The translations under genes and the position numbers were made by a program. Under the pieces are notes generated by a model. The model worked only from the letters and a program-made list of their open reading frames with translations, did not search any database and was not told where the DNA came from. Shown here in pieces: positions 24,959 to 55,277 of a DNA stretch of 64,000 nucleotides; within the stretch, counting starts at the first letter, position 1; every line of letters begins with the position of its first letter. Source of the stretch: Streptosporangium roseum DSM 43021 (lineage in GTDB: Bacteria > Actinomycetota > Actinomycetes > Streptosporangiales > Streptosporangiaceae); assembly GCF_000024865.1 (NCBI RefSeq), contig NC_013595.1, forward strand, positions 3,782,001-3,846,000. Direction: 5' to 3'.

Positions 24959-24985
24959 TGTCAAAACCGGGCCGTCCGCTACGAC
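24959..24985 (+). promoter_or_regulatory. Putative ECF42-type promoter
   Basis: TGTCAA (24959-24964) and CGAC (24982-24985) are 17 bp apart, 60 bp upstream of the YCII gene. This resembles the TGTCGA / CGAC-T promoter class read by ECF42 sigma factors, one of which is encoded in the operon, so autoregulation is likely. Confidence 0.5.
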
Positions 24986-25045
24986 TCTCCTCTGACGGCG
25001 CCGCCCGGCGCGTCGCGGAAGCCATGGATCATTCGAGGTGATGAC

Positions 25046-25414
25046 ATGCAGTTCCTGCTGATCATGCAGATGAATCCGCAGGTCTGGGACACCCTGACCG
25101 AGGAGGAGCGCAACGAGGTGATGAACGGCCACGGCGCGTTCATCGACACCGTCAGGGCGGCGGGGGAACTGGTCGGCACCACCGGCCTGGCCGACCCGTC
25201 GCACAGCGCGGTGGTACGGGTCCGGGGCGGGGTGGCGGCGGTGACCGACGGCCCCTACCTTGAGGCCAAGGAGTACATCGGCGGCTACTACCTGGTCGAC
25301 TGCGAAAATCGTGAGCGTGCGCTGGAGCTGGCCGCGCTGATTCCGGACGCCGGGGTCGAGGGGCTCGGGATCGAGGTGCGGCCGCTGATGAGCCCGGCGG
25401 GGATGGAGATGTGA
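25046..25414 (+). CDS. YCII/DGPF-domain protein, partner of the sigma factor
   Basis: This 122-residue protein starts at ATG 25046 with GAGGTG upstream. It carries the YCII-related fold with LLIMQMNPQVW, GELVGTTGLADPS and the name-giving DGPYLEAKEYIGGYYLVD. Such proteins are the constant genomic neighbours of ECF42 sigma factors in actinomycetes. Its stop overlaps the sigma-factor start (GTGA), so the two are translationally coupled. Its biochemical activity is not established; related YCII proteins are possible small hydrolases or sensors. Confidence 0.9.
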   Translation: MQFLLIMQMNPQVWDTLTEEERNEVMNGHGAFIDTVRAAGELVGTTGLADPSHSAVVRVRGGVAAVTDGPYLEAKEYIGGYYLVDCENRERALELAALIPDAGVEGLGIEVRPLMSPAGMEM

Positions 25415-26658
25415 GCGTGGCCATCGAGGGACTGCTGCAGGAGCTGGCGCCGCAGGTCCTCGGCGCGCTCCTGCGCAGGTACGGCACGTTCGACACCTGC
25501 GAGGACGCCGTCCAGGAGGCGTTGCTCGCGGCGGCGACGCAGTGGCCGGCCGAGGGTGTCCCCGACAGGCCGCTCGCCTGGCTGGTCACCGTCGCCTCCC
25601 GCCGGCTGGTCGACGAGGTGCGCAGCCAGCAGGCTCGCCGGCGCCGCGAGGCGACCCTGGCGGCGCGGGAGGCGACGGACGCCGATCTCGTGGCGGCACC
25701 CGACGTCCGGAGGCCGGGTGACCGGGACGACACGCTGATGCTGCTGTTCCTGTGCTGCCATCCAGCGCTGACGCCGGTCTCCCAGATAGCGCTCACCCTG
25801 CGCGCCGTCGGCGGCCTCACCACCGCCGAGATCGCGCGGGCGTTCCTCGTCCCAGAGGCCACGATGGCACCGCGGATCAGCCGGGCCAAGCAGCGGATCA
25901 GGGCAGCCGGAGCGACCTTCCCGACGCCCACGACGCAGGAATGGGCCGACCGGCTGGACGCGGTCCTGCACGTGCTCTACCTGATCTTCAATGAGGGCTA
26001 CACCGCCAGCTCCGGGCCCGACCTGCACCGTGGCGAGCTCGCCGGAGAGGCGATCCGGCTCACCCGGACGGTGCACCGGTCACTGCCCGGCAACGGTGAG
26101 GTCGCCGGGCTCCTCGCGCTGATGTTGCTGACCGACGCCCGCCGTCCGGCCCGCGTCGGGCCGGACGGTTCCCTCGTGCCGCTGGCCGAGCAGGACAGGG
26201 GCCGGTGGGACGGCGTGGCGATCAAGGAGGGCACCGCGCTGGTCACCGATGCCATGGCCAGGTCGCCCCTCGGCCCCTACCAGCTCCAGGCGGCGATCGC
26301 CGCGCTGCACGTGCAGCCACCGCGGGCCGAGGACACCGACTGGGGGCAGATCCGCGTCCTGTACCGGATCCTCGGCCGGATCGCGCCGAATCCGATGGTC
26401 ACGCTCAACCACGCCGTCGCGGTCGCGATGACCGCCGGACCGCGCGCCGGGCTGGAACTGCTGGAGACCCTCGACGGCGACGCGAGGATGGCCCACCACC
26501 ATCGCCTGCACGCGGTGCGCGGACACCTGCTGGAGCTGGCCGGCGAGGAGGCCGGGGCGAGGGAGTGCTACGAGATCGCGGCCCGGCATACCACGAGCAT
26601 CCCTGAGCGGCGCCACCTGCGCGAACGGGCCGCCAGGCTCCGCTCGCCGGGGCGGTGA
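25411..26658 (+). CDS. ECF42-type RNA polymerase sigma factor with C-terminal extension
   Basis: The predicted product is 415 residues, starting at GTG 25411 inside the stop of the YCII gene. Region 2 (CEDAVQEALLAAATQWPAEG, PLAWLVTVASRRLVDEVR) and region 4 (LRAVGGLTTAEIARAFLVPE, MAPRISRAKQRIR) are intact. They are followed by a ~220-residue helical, TPR-like extension (DUF6596-type: LDAVLHVLYLIFNEGY, NHAVAVAMTAGPRAGLELL). This extension and the YCII neighbour define the ECF42 group, which lacks a classical anti-sigma factor; the extension is thought to be needed for activity. A hairpin at its 3' end closes the operon. Confidence 0.92.
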   Translation: MSVAIEGLLQELAPQVLGALLRRYGTFDTCEDAVQEALLAAATQWPAEGVPDRPLAWLVTVASRRLVDEVRSQQARRRREATLAAREATDADLVAAPDVRRPGDRDDTLMLLFLCCHPALTPVSQIALTLRAVGGLTTAEIARAFLVPEATMAPRISRAKQRIRAAGATFPTPTTQEWADRLDAVLHVLYLIFNEGYTASSGPDLHRGELAGEAIRLTRTVHRSLPGNGEVAGLLALMLLTDARRPARVGPDGSLVPLAEQDRGRWDGVAIKEGTALVTDAMARSPLGPYQLQAAIAALHVQPPRAEDTDWGQIRVLYRILGRIAPNPMVTLNHAVAVAMTAGPRAGLELLETLDGDARMAHHHRLHAVRGHLLELAGEEAGARECYEIAARHTTSIPERRHLRERAARLRSPGR

Positions 26659-26675
26659 CGCCGTCCCGGCGAGCG
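26641..26675. terminator. Hairpin between convergent sigma-factor and monooxygenase genes
   Basis: Arms 26641-26651 and 26665-26675 are perfect 11-bp complements. The element covers the end of the sigma-factor gene and lies 8 bp before the end of the convergent monooxygenase gene, so it is probably bidirectional and marks the left border of the siderophore locus. Confidence 0.65.
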
Positions 26676-26682
26676 GAGCCGT

Positions 26683-28017
26683 TCAGGCGAGGGCGGCTAC
26701 GGCGGGCGCGCGGCGGGAGAGGAGGGAGTCGCGGATCTCGCCGGCGCGGACCGCGGTGGTGGAAAGCAGGGTGGAGGAGATGCCGTGGGTGTGTTCGGTG
26801 CCGCCCTGGAGGTAGATGCCGGCGGTGACCTGGGGGGCGGTCTCGACGCGGTGGTCGCGGCCGACGCGGACGGCGTCCTCGTCGTCGCGCAGGCAGAGCT
26901 TGGCCGTCTCGCCCAGAAGGGTGCCGATGTCCTGGGAGCGGTAGCCGGTGGCGTGAACGAGGATGTCGGTGGTGAGGACCGTCCGCTCGCCGGTGGGCAG
27001 GAACTCCACGGTGACGTCCAGGCGGTCGTCCAGGGCGCGTACTTCCCGGATGCGGGAGACGTTGAGGATGTGCAGGCGCTCCCGGTCCTGAACCTTCTCG
27101 CGGTAGGCGGTCGCGTAGAGGGACTGGATGAGATCCGTGTCGACCACCGAGTAGTTGGTGCTGCGGTGGTAGTCGAAGAGGGACTGCTTCACCCCGGGTG
27201 GGGCGTTGAAGTAGACGTCGACCGCTTCGGGATCGAAGATCCGGTTGGCGAAGGGGCTGTCGTCGGCCGGCGTGTAGCCGTATTTGGCGAAGACCGCGTA
27301 GACCTCCGCCTCCGTGAAGGAGCGATGTAGGTAGTCGACGGCCTCGGCGGCGCTCTGCCCGGCGCCGAGCACCAGGGCGCGGTGGACCGGGGTGCCGGCT
27401 CCGGCCAGCTCGGCGACGCGCGGGATCAGCTCGCTGTTGTGCCAGACCCGGTCGGAAAGGACGGTGTCCGGCGGCAGGTGGGGTTCCAGGCCGGTGGCCA
27501 CGCAGACGTTGCGGGCCCGCCGTACGACGGTGCGGCCCGGGTCGTCGGGGTGACGGCTGATCACGTCGAGCCAGCGGATCTCCCCGTCCTCCGTGACCAC
27601 CGGTTCGACGGCCAGGACCTCGGCGGAGTAGCCGACCAGGTGGTCCACCCGGGCGGCGGCCCACTCGAAGTAGTCGTGGAACTCGATACGCAGCGGGAAA
27701 AGGGTTTTCTGGTTGAGGAAATCCGCCAGCCTGCCGCGCTCCTTCAAGTAGCACAGGAAACTGAACTCACTCGTCGGGTTGCGCATTGTGACGAGGTCCT
27801 TCAGAAAGGAGACCTGCATCGTCGCGTCGTCGATGAGCATCCCCCGGTGCCAGCCGAAGTGCGGCTGTCTCTCCAGGAACCCGGCGTGTAACCGCTCTCC
27901 GGCGGGGACTTTCGCATTGTGCTCCTCAACTGCTATGGCCAGCGCCAGATTTGACGGTCCGAAACCGACTCCCAGGATGTCGTAGATGCTGTCCGGCCCA
28001 CTACGCAGTGTGTTCAC
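26683..28017 (-). CDS. L-ornithine N5-monooxygenase (hydroxamate siderophore)
   Basis: The predicted product is 444 residues from GTG 28017 with GAGGGAGG upstream. This FAD- and NADPH-dependent enzyme hydroxylates the side-chain amine of L-ornithine (or, less likely, lysine), giving the hydroxamate precursor. The FAD motif is GVGFGPSN (17-24), the NADPH motif GAGQSAAE (218-225) and the C-terminal ATGY block lies near 385, as in PvdA/SidA/CchB. The conserved MQVSFLKDLVTMRNPTS segment is present. It is divergent from the formyltransferase with an iron box between them, so both should be derepressed when iron is low. The hydroxyornithine feeds the NRPS at 32384. Confidence 0.93.
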   Translation of the reverse strand: MNTLRSGPDSIYDILGVGFGPSNLALAIAVEEHNAKVPAGERLHAGFLERQPHFGWHRGMLIDDATMQVSFLKDLVTMRNPTSEFSFLCYLKERGRLADFLNQKTLFPLRIEFHDYFEWAAARVDHLVGYSAEVLAVEPVVTEDGEIRWLDVISRHPDDPGRTVVRRARNVCVATGLEPHLPPDTVLSDRVWHNSELIPRVAELAGAGTPVHRALVLGAGQSAAEAVDYLHRSFTEAEVYAVFAKYGYTPADDSPFANRIFDPEAVDVYFNAPPGVKQSLFDYHRSTNYSVVDTDLIQSLYATAYREKVQDRERLHILNVSRIREVRALDDRLDVTVEFLPTGERTVLTTDILVHATGYRSQDIGTLLGETAKLCLRDDEDAVRVGRDHRVETAPQVTAGIYLQGGTEHTHGISSTLLSTTAVRAGEIRDSLLSRRAPAVAALA

Positions 28018-28053
28018 CGCGGCATCGCCTCCCTCTGCGCGTCATATTTTAAA

Positions 28054-28072
28054 TAAGGTTAGCCTTGCCTTG
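28054..28072. promoter_or_regulatory. DtxR/IdeR-like iron box
   Basis: TAAGGTTAGCCTTGCCTTG matches the 19-bp DtxR/IdeR consensus at 14 positions. It lies in the 85-bp promoter between the divergent monooxygenase and formyltransferase genes and would repress both when iron is sufficient. Confidence 0.65.
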
Positions 28073-28102
28073 CAATGATGCATTTCGAGGAGAGGATCCA
28101 CC

Positions 28103-29050
28103 ATGCGGGTCGTCATGTTCGGCTACCAGACGTGGGGCCACCGCACGCTGCGGGCTCTGCTGGACTCCGACCACGAGGTGGTCCTCGTCGTTACCCATCC
28201 CAGGAGCGACCACGCCTACGAGAAGATCTGGGACGACTCGGTCGCCGAGCTCGCCGAGAAGCACGGCGTCCCGGTGCTGCTGCGCTACCGGCCCGACGAC
28301 GAGGAGCTGCTCGCCGCGCTCCGCGACGCGGCACCGGACATCATCGTCGCCAACAACTGGCGGACCTGGCTGCCGCCGGAGATCTTCGACCTGCCGCCGC
28401 ACGGCACGCTGAACGTCCACGACTCGCTGCTCCCCGCCTACGCGGGCTTCTCGCCGCTGATCTGGGCGCTGATCAACGGGGAGAAGGAGGTCGGCGTCAC
28501 CGCGCACCGCATGAACGCCGAGCTGGACGCGGGCGACATCGTGCTGCAGAGGGCCGTGCCGGTGGGACCGGCCGACACCGCGACCGACCTGTTCCACCGG
28601 ACGGTCGACCTGATCGAGCCGATCGTGCGCGAGGCGCTCGACCTCATCGCCTCGGGCAGGGCGCGGTGGGTCGCGCAGGATCGCAGCAAGGCGAGCTTCT
28701 TCCACAAACGGTCCGTCGAGGACAGCCTGATCGACTGGAACTGGCCGGCGGAGGATCTGGAGCGGCTGGTGCGCGCCCAGTCGGACCCGTACCCCAGCGC
28801 GTTCACCTACCACCGCGGGGAGCGGATCCGGATCGTGTCGGCGGCGGTGTCGCGGGCCCGCTACGGCGGCACCCCCGGGCGCGTCTTCATCCGCGAGGGG
28901 GACGGGGTGGTCATCGTCACCGGCGCGGACGCGCGGAGCGGGCAGCGGCCCGGACTGGTCCTCAGGCGGCTGCGCACCGACGACGGCACGGAGCACGCGG
29001 CCGCCGACTACTTCCGGACCATGGGCGGCTATCTCACCTCGCAGCCGTGA
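28103..29050 (+). CDS. N5-hydroxyornithine formyltransferase (methionyl-tRNA formyltransferase-like)
   Basis: The predicted product is 315 residues from ATG 28103 with GAGGAGAGG upstream. It has a formyl-transferase N-terminal domain with the catalytic Asn-His-Asp set in NVHDSLLPAYAGFSPL (Asn104, His106) and ELDAGDI (Asp142), and a smaller C-terminal domain. In coelichelin-type clusters (CchA) this homologue uses 10-formyl-tetrahydrofolate to formylate N5-hydroxyornithine, completing a hydroxamate before or after NRPS loading. Divergence from the monooxygenase supports that role here. A housekeeping tRNA formyltransferase would normally sit beside def or rsmB. Confidence 0.88.
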   Translation: MRVVMFGYQTWGHRTLRALLDSDHEVVLVVTHPRSDHAYEKIWDDSVAELAEKHGVPVLLRYRPDDEELLAALRDAAPDIIVANNWRTWLPPEIFDLPPHGTLNVHDSLLPAYAGFSPLIWALINGEKEVGVTAHRMNAELDAGDIVLQRAVPVGPADTATDLFHRTVDLIEPIVREALDLIASGRARWVAQDRSKASFFHKRSVEDSLIDWNWPAEDLERLVRAQSDPYPSAFTYHRGERIRIVSAAVSRARYGGTPGRVFIREGDGVVIVTGADARSGQRPGLVLRRLRTDDGTEHAAADYFRTMGGYLTSQP

Positions 29051-29197
29051 CCGCCCCGGCCGGAAGGCGCCCGTCGCCGGAGTGACCCTCCCGCCGGGAC
29101 CGCCGCCGGGCCGGGCACCCCTTTCGGGCCGCCGCCGGGCCGGCCCTCTCCACGGGACCGCCGCCGCTCCCTCCGAGGAGCCGATTCTTCCGGGGTC

Positions 29198-29233
29198 GCC
29201 GCCGGGCCGCCGGTACGGCGACGGCCCGGCGGC
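29198..29233. terminator. 12-bp hairpin terminator between convergent genes
   Basis: Arms 29198-29209 and 29222-29233 are perfect complements with a 12-nt loop, placed between the ends of the formyltransferase gene and the leftward importer operon. Probably bidirectional. The rest of 29051-29237 holds only short GC-rich repeats. Confidence 0.7.
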
Positions 29234-29237
29234 GGGC

Positions 29238-30071
29238 TCAGGCCGTCTCGGCGACCGCCCTGATGGCGGAGGCGCCGTGGTGGCGGCTCATCGGGATGAT
29301 CAGCGGTGTGCCGCTGACCGGGTCCGTCGTGACCTGGCAGCGCAGATCGAAGATCTCCTCCACGGTGCGGGCCGTGATGACGTCGGACGGGACGCCCTCG
29401 GCGACGATGCGGCCGGACTTCATGGCGATGACGTGGTCGGCGTACCGGCAGGCCTGGTTGAGGTCGTGCAGGACCATCACGACCGTGCGGCCCTCGTGCC
29501 GGTTGAGGTCCGTGATCAGGTCCAGGACGTCGATCTGGTGGGCCAGGTCCAGGTAGGTCGTCGGCTCGTCCAGCAGCAGCACCGGGGTGCCCTGGGCGAC
29601 GGCCATGGCGATCCAGGCACGCTGGCGCTGGCCGCCGGAGAGCTCGTCGACCGCGCGGTCGGCGAGGCCGGTCATGCCGGTGGCGGCCAGTGCGCCGCGG
29701 ACGGCCTGCTCGTCGGCCTTCGACCACTGCCGCCACCAGGTCTGGTGCGGCGACCGGCCCCGGTTGACCAGGTCGATGACCGTCAGCCCCTCCGGGGCGA
29801 CCGGCGTCTGCGGCAGGATGCCCAGGCGCTGGGCCAGCTCCCTGGTGGGGATGGAGTGCAGGGCCCGGCCGTCGAGCTGGACGGCGCCCCGGCGCGGCGC
29901 GAGCAGCCGTGCCAGAGCCCGCAGCAGGGTGGACTTGCCGCAGGCGTTGGCGCCGACGATGGCGGTGACGCGGCCCGGCGGGATGACCACGTCGAGGTCC
30001 TCCACCACCAGCCGGTTGTCGTACGCCAGGTGCAGTCCGCTCGCCCGCAGGTCCGGGTCGGTGGTCGACAT
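29238..30071 (-). CDS. Ferric-siderophore ABC importer, ATP-binding protein (FecE/FepC type)
   Basis: This 277-residue ATPase starts at ATG 30071 with GGAGGG upstream. Walker A is GANACGKST (40-48), the signature LSGGQRQRAWIAMAVAQ and Walker B VLLLDEPTTYLDLAHQ follow, and the switch His is in MVLHDLNQACRYADH. The LDLAHQID stretch is characteristic of siderophore/haem/cobalamin-type importers. It is the last gene of a three-gene leftward operon with two FecCD permeases, 4 bp behind the second. It energises re-import of the loaded siderophore delivered by the binding lipoprotein encoded at 55278-56348. Confidence 0.94.
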   Translation of the reverse strand: MSTTDPDLRASGLHLAYDNRLVVEDLDVVIPPGRVTAIVGANACGKSTLLRALARLLAPRRGAVQLDGRALHSIPTRELAQRLGILPQTPVAPEGLTVIDLVNRGRSPHQTWWRQWSKADEQAVRGALAATGMTGLADRAVDELSGGQRQRAWIAMAVAQGTPVLLLDEPTTYLDLAHQIDVLDLITDLNRHEGRTVVMVLHDLNQACRYADHVIAMKSGRIVAEGVPSDVITARTVEEIFDLRCQVTTDPVSGTPLIIPMSRHHGASAIRAVAETA

Positions 30072-30075
30072 GCGT

Positions 30076-31182
30076 TCACCCTCCTGAGCCCGCGCGGTTG
30101 GCGCGGATGAGTAGCCAGAGCAGGACCGGCGCGCCGAGGACGCCGGTGACGATCCCGACCGGCAGTTCCGTGCCGGAGATCAGCTTGCGCGCGATGAGGT
30201 CGCTGGACAGGATGACCAGGGCTCCGGTCAGCCCCGAGGCGATCGGCGGCGGCCAGGCGGTGCCGGCCAGCCGCTGGGCGATCTGCGGCGCGGCGAGCGC
30301 CACGAAGGCGACCGGGCCCGCCGCCGCGGTGCCGAAGGCGACCAGCCCGACACCGGTGAGCAGCAGGGCGAAGCGGACCGGCTGCACGCGGGTGCCGAGA
30401 CCGGCGGCGATGTCGTCGCCGAGCTGGAGCGTGCGCATCAGGCGGCCCAGCACCAGTGCCGCCGGAACCAGCAGCGCCATGACGGCGGCGAGCGGGACGG
30501 CCTGCTCCCAGGTGCGGCCGTTGAGATTGCCCACCAGCCAGCCGAGCGCGGCCTGCGCCTGGAACCGCCCGCCCCTGGCCACCAGATAGTCAGTGGCGCT
30601 GGTGCAGACCCATGCCACCCCGATGCCCACCAGGATGATCCGGTAGCCGGTGGTGCCGCGCCTCCAGGCCAGCATGTAGACGAGCAGGGCGGTGGCCAGC
30701 GCGCCGAGCAGCCCGAGCGTCTGGGTGCCCAGGCCGCCGTCCCAGCCGAGCACGATGCCGGCGACCACGGCGGTGCCGGCGCCCTCGGTGAGGCCGATCA
30801 TGTCCGGGCTGCCCAGCGGGTTGCGGGTCATGGTCTGGAACAGCGCGCCGGAGACGGCGAAGGCGACGCCGACCAGCAGCCCGACCACGGCGCGCGGCAG
30901 CCGCAGCTCCCGGACGACCAGCAGGGTCCCGGGGTCGCCGGAGCCGACCAGCGCCTTCATCACATCGACCAGGCGGATCGGGTAGTCGCCGACCGAGACG
31001 CCCCAGCAGAAGACGAGGAAGGTGGCGACGGAGAGCGCGGCGCACACCGTGATCAGCCGTGGCCGCAGGATCCCGGAGACGGGCGGGGCGGCCAGCCGGA
31101 AGGTGCGGTGGGAAGAGGCGGGGATCTCCCCGCCGGTGCGGTGCGGGGTCTTCCGGGGCCGCAGGGGCGACGGTACGTTCAT
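30076..31182 (-). CDS. Ferric-siderophore ABC importer permease, second subunit (FecCD type)
   Basis: This 368-residue protein starts at ATG 31182 with GGAGG seven bases away; a GTG at 31188 that overlaps the upstream stop (GTGA) is the alternative. A cytoplasmic basic N-terminus of ~45 residues precedes about ten membrane helices. Family markers are RLPRAVVGLLVGVAFAVSGA, FQTMTRNPLGSPDMIGLTEGAG and GPVAFVALAAPQIAQRLAG, the last in the loop that contacts the ATPase. It pairs with the permease encoded just upstream to form the heterodimeric channel. Confidence 0.93.
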   Translation of the reverse strand: MNVPSPLRPRKTPHRTGGEIPASSHRTFRLAAPPVSGILRPRLITVCAALSVATFLVFCWGVSVGDYPIRLVDVMKALVGSGDPGTLLVVRELRLPRAVVGLLVGVAFAVSGALFQTMTRNPLGSPDMIGLTEGAGTAVVAGIVLGWDGGLGTQTLGLLGALATALLVYMLAWRRGTTGYRIILVGIGVAWVCTSATDYLVARGGRFQAQAALGWLVGNLNGRTWEQAVPLAAVMALLVPAALVLGRLMRTLQLGDDIAAGLGTRVQPVRFALLLTGVGLVAFGTAAAGPVAFVALAAPQIAQRLAGTAWPPPIASGLTGALVILSSDLIARKLISGTELPVGIVTGVLGAPVLLWLLIRANRAGSGG

Positions 31183-31184
31183 GC

Positions 31185-32210
31185 TCACACCTCCGCGAGC
31201 CGACGGCGGCGGACCATGGTGATGAAGAACGGGCCGCCGATGAAGGCGACCAGGATCCCGGCCTGGATCTCGACCGGCCGGCCGACGACCCGTCCGATGA
31301 TGTCCGCGACGAGCAGCAGGCAGGGGGCGAGCACCGCCGACAGCGGCAGCAGCCAGCGATGATCGGGGCCCAGGCCGGCGTACTGGGCCAGGACCCGGGC
31401 GATGTGCGGGACGACCAGCCCGAGGAAGACGACCGGCCCGATGACCGCCACCGCCCCGCCGGTCAGCAGCGTGATCGCGATCACGCCCTGCAGCCGTACG
31501 AGACCCAGCCGCCGCCCCAGCGAGGCGGCCACGTCGTCACCGAGGGCCATGCTGTTGAGCGTGGGCGCGCAGGCCAGCGCCAGTACGGTGCCGGCGATGA
31601 CGAACGGCAGGAGATGGAGCACCACATCGCCGTTCTGGTCGGCGAGCGAGCCGGCCGACCAGAAACGGTAGCGGTTGAGCGCCTCCGGGTTGGTCAGGAC
31701 GACGGCGCTGGTGAGTGAGGACAGCAGCGAGGTCACGGCGACTCCGGCGAGCGCGAGCTTGACCGGCGTCAGACCGGACCGCCCCAGCTTGCCCAGCATG
31801 AAGACCAGGACACTCGCGACGAGCGCGCCCGCGAAGGCGAACCAGATGTAGCCGAGCAGCGTCCCCAGCCCGAGCACCGCGACCGACAGCACGATCGCGA
31901 AGGCGGCGCCGGCGCTGACGCCCAGTATGCCGGGGTCGGCGAGCGGGTTGCGGGTCAGCGCCTGCATGAGCGCGCCGGACAGTCCGAGAGCCGCGCCGGC
32001 CGTGAGGCCCAGCGCGGTGCGCGGCACGCGCACGGACCAGATGACGTTCTCGACGAGAGTGCTGCCCGGGTGGCCGAGCAGCGTCCGTACGACCTGGTCA
32101 AGGGGGATGCTCAGGGCGCCGAGCGCGAGCGACAGCAGGCAGAGCGCGACGAGGAGGGCGCCGAGCAGCGCCACGAGAAAGGCCGGCCGGAGCGCTCCGC
32201 TCCGAGTCAT
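31185..32210 (-). CDS. Ferric-siderophore ABC importer permease, first subunit (FecCD type)
   Basis: This 341-residue polytopic membrane protein starts at ATG 32210 with GGAG upstream. It shows RVPRTALGLTAGAALGLSGAL, MQALTRNPLADPGILGVSAG and GPVVFLGLVVPHIARVL, the standard FecCD blocks, and about ten helices. It is the promoter-proximal gene of the importer operon and faces the NRPS across a divergent promoter with two iron boxes. Its coding region is directly followed by the second permease. Confidence 0.94.
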   Translation of the reverse strand: MTRSGALRPAFLVALLGALLVALCLLSLALGALSIPLDQVVRTLLGHPGSTLVENVIWSVRVPRTALGLTAGAALGLSGALMQALTRNPLADPGILGVSAGAAFAIVLSVAVLGLGTLLGYIWFAFAGALVASVLVFMLGKLGRSGLTPVKLALAGVAVTSLLSSLTSAVVLTNPEALNRYRFWSAGSLADQNGDVVLHLLPFVIAGTVLALACAPTLNSMALGDDVAASLGRRLGLVRLQGVIAITLLTGGAVAVIGPVVFLGLVVPHIARVLAQYAGLGPDHRWLLPLSAVLAPCLLLVADIIGRVVGRPVEIQAGILVAFIGGPFFITMVRRRRLAEV

Positions 32211-32236
32211 CGGGCTGTCTCCACTTTGCGACTTCC

Positions 32237-32255
32237 TTAGGTTAGGCAGACCTTA
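32237..32255. promoter_or_regulatory. DtxR/IdeR-like iron box (importer side)
   Basis: TTAGGTTAGGCAGACCTTA matches the DtxR/IdeR consensus at 16 of 19 positions and lies 27 bp upstream of the first permease start. It should repress the importer operon in iron-replete cells. Confidence 0.75.
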
Positions 32256-32304
32256 ACTTTAGCCCGCGGGGCTGAACTGCCGCTCTTCGCAAGGGTCTAT
32301 CTAC

Positions 32305-32323
32305 TTAGGTAACGCTTACCTTA
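32305..32323. promoter_or_regulatory. DtxR/IdeR-like iron box (NRPS side)
   Basis: TTAGGTAACGCTTACCTTA matches the consensus at 15 of 19 positions and is itself nearly palindromic. It lies about 60 bp upstream of the NRPS start, separate from the importer-side box, so the two promoters may be controlled independently. Confidence 0.75.
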
Positions 32324-32383
32324 GTATGTGGCGGTCGCGGCTCGGCCGAGCCGGTTCGTTACAGCTTGGGAGGGCGGCCGCCT

Positions 32384-55005
<22,622 letters not shown>

Positions 55006-55009
<4 letters not shown>

Positions 55010-55206
55010 GCAACCCGTTCGACGACCCCGAGGGCGTCTACACCGTCCTGGTCAACGATGAGGGACAGCACAGTCTGTGGCCCGAGTTCGCGGAGGTCCC
55101 GGAGGGGTGGACCGTCGCCCACGGTCCGGGCACCCGCCAGGAGTGCCTGGAGCACATCGAGGCCAACTGGACCGACATGCGCCCGAAGAGCCTCATCGAG
55201 TCGTAG
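55006..55206 (+). CDS. MbtH-like NRPS accessory protein
   Basis: This 66-residue protein starts at ATG 55006, overlapping the NRPS stop by 4 bp (ATGA). It has the diagnostic NPFDDPEGVYTVLVNDEGQHSLWP start, the Trp residues of WPEFAEVPEGW that grip the adenylation domain, and DMRPKSL at the end. MbtH proteins bind and stabilise A domains and are often needed for their activity. Translational coupling ensures co-production with the giant synthetase. A long perfect palindrome follows. Confidence 0.97.
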
Positions 55207-55209
55207 CCG

Positions 55210-55267
55210 CGCACACGGAGGGGGCCGGGCCGCGAGACGTCTCGCGGCCCGGCCCCCTCCGTGTGCG
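55210..55267. terminator. Perfect 29-bp palindromic terminator
   Basis: Bases 55210-55238 and 55239-55267 are exact complements with no loop, centred on GAC|GTC. It lies 4 bp after the mbtH stop and 11 bp before the end of the convergent lipoprotein gene. A hairpin of this strength should insulate the two iron-regulated operons. It has no U-run. Confidence 0.85.
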
Positions 55268-55277
55268 GCGCGTCCGG

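Noticed and set aside
26405..27754. Long leftward frame overlapping the ornithine monooxygenase gene in another phase
   Set aside because: Arg/Pro/His-rich shadow of the real gene, which carries FAD and NADPH motifs in its own frame.
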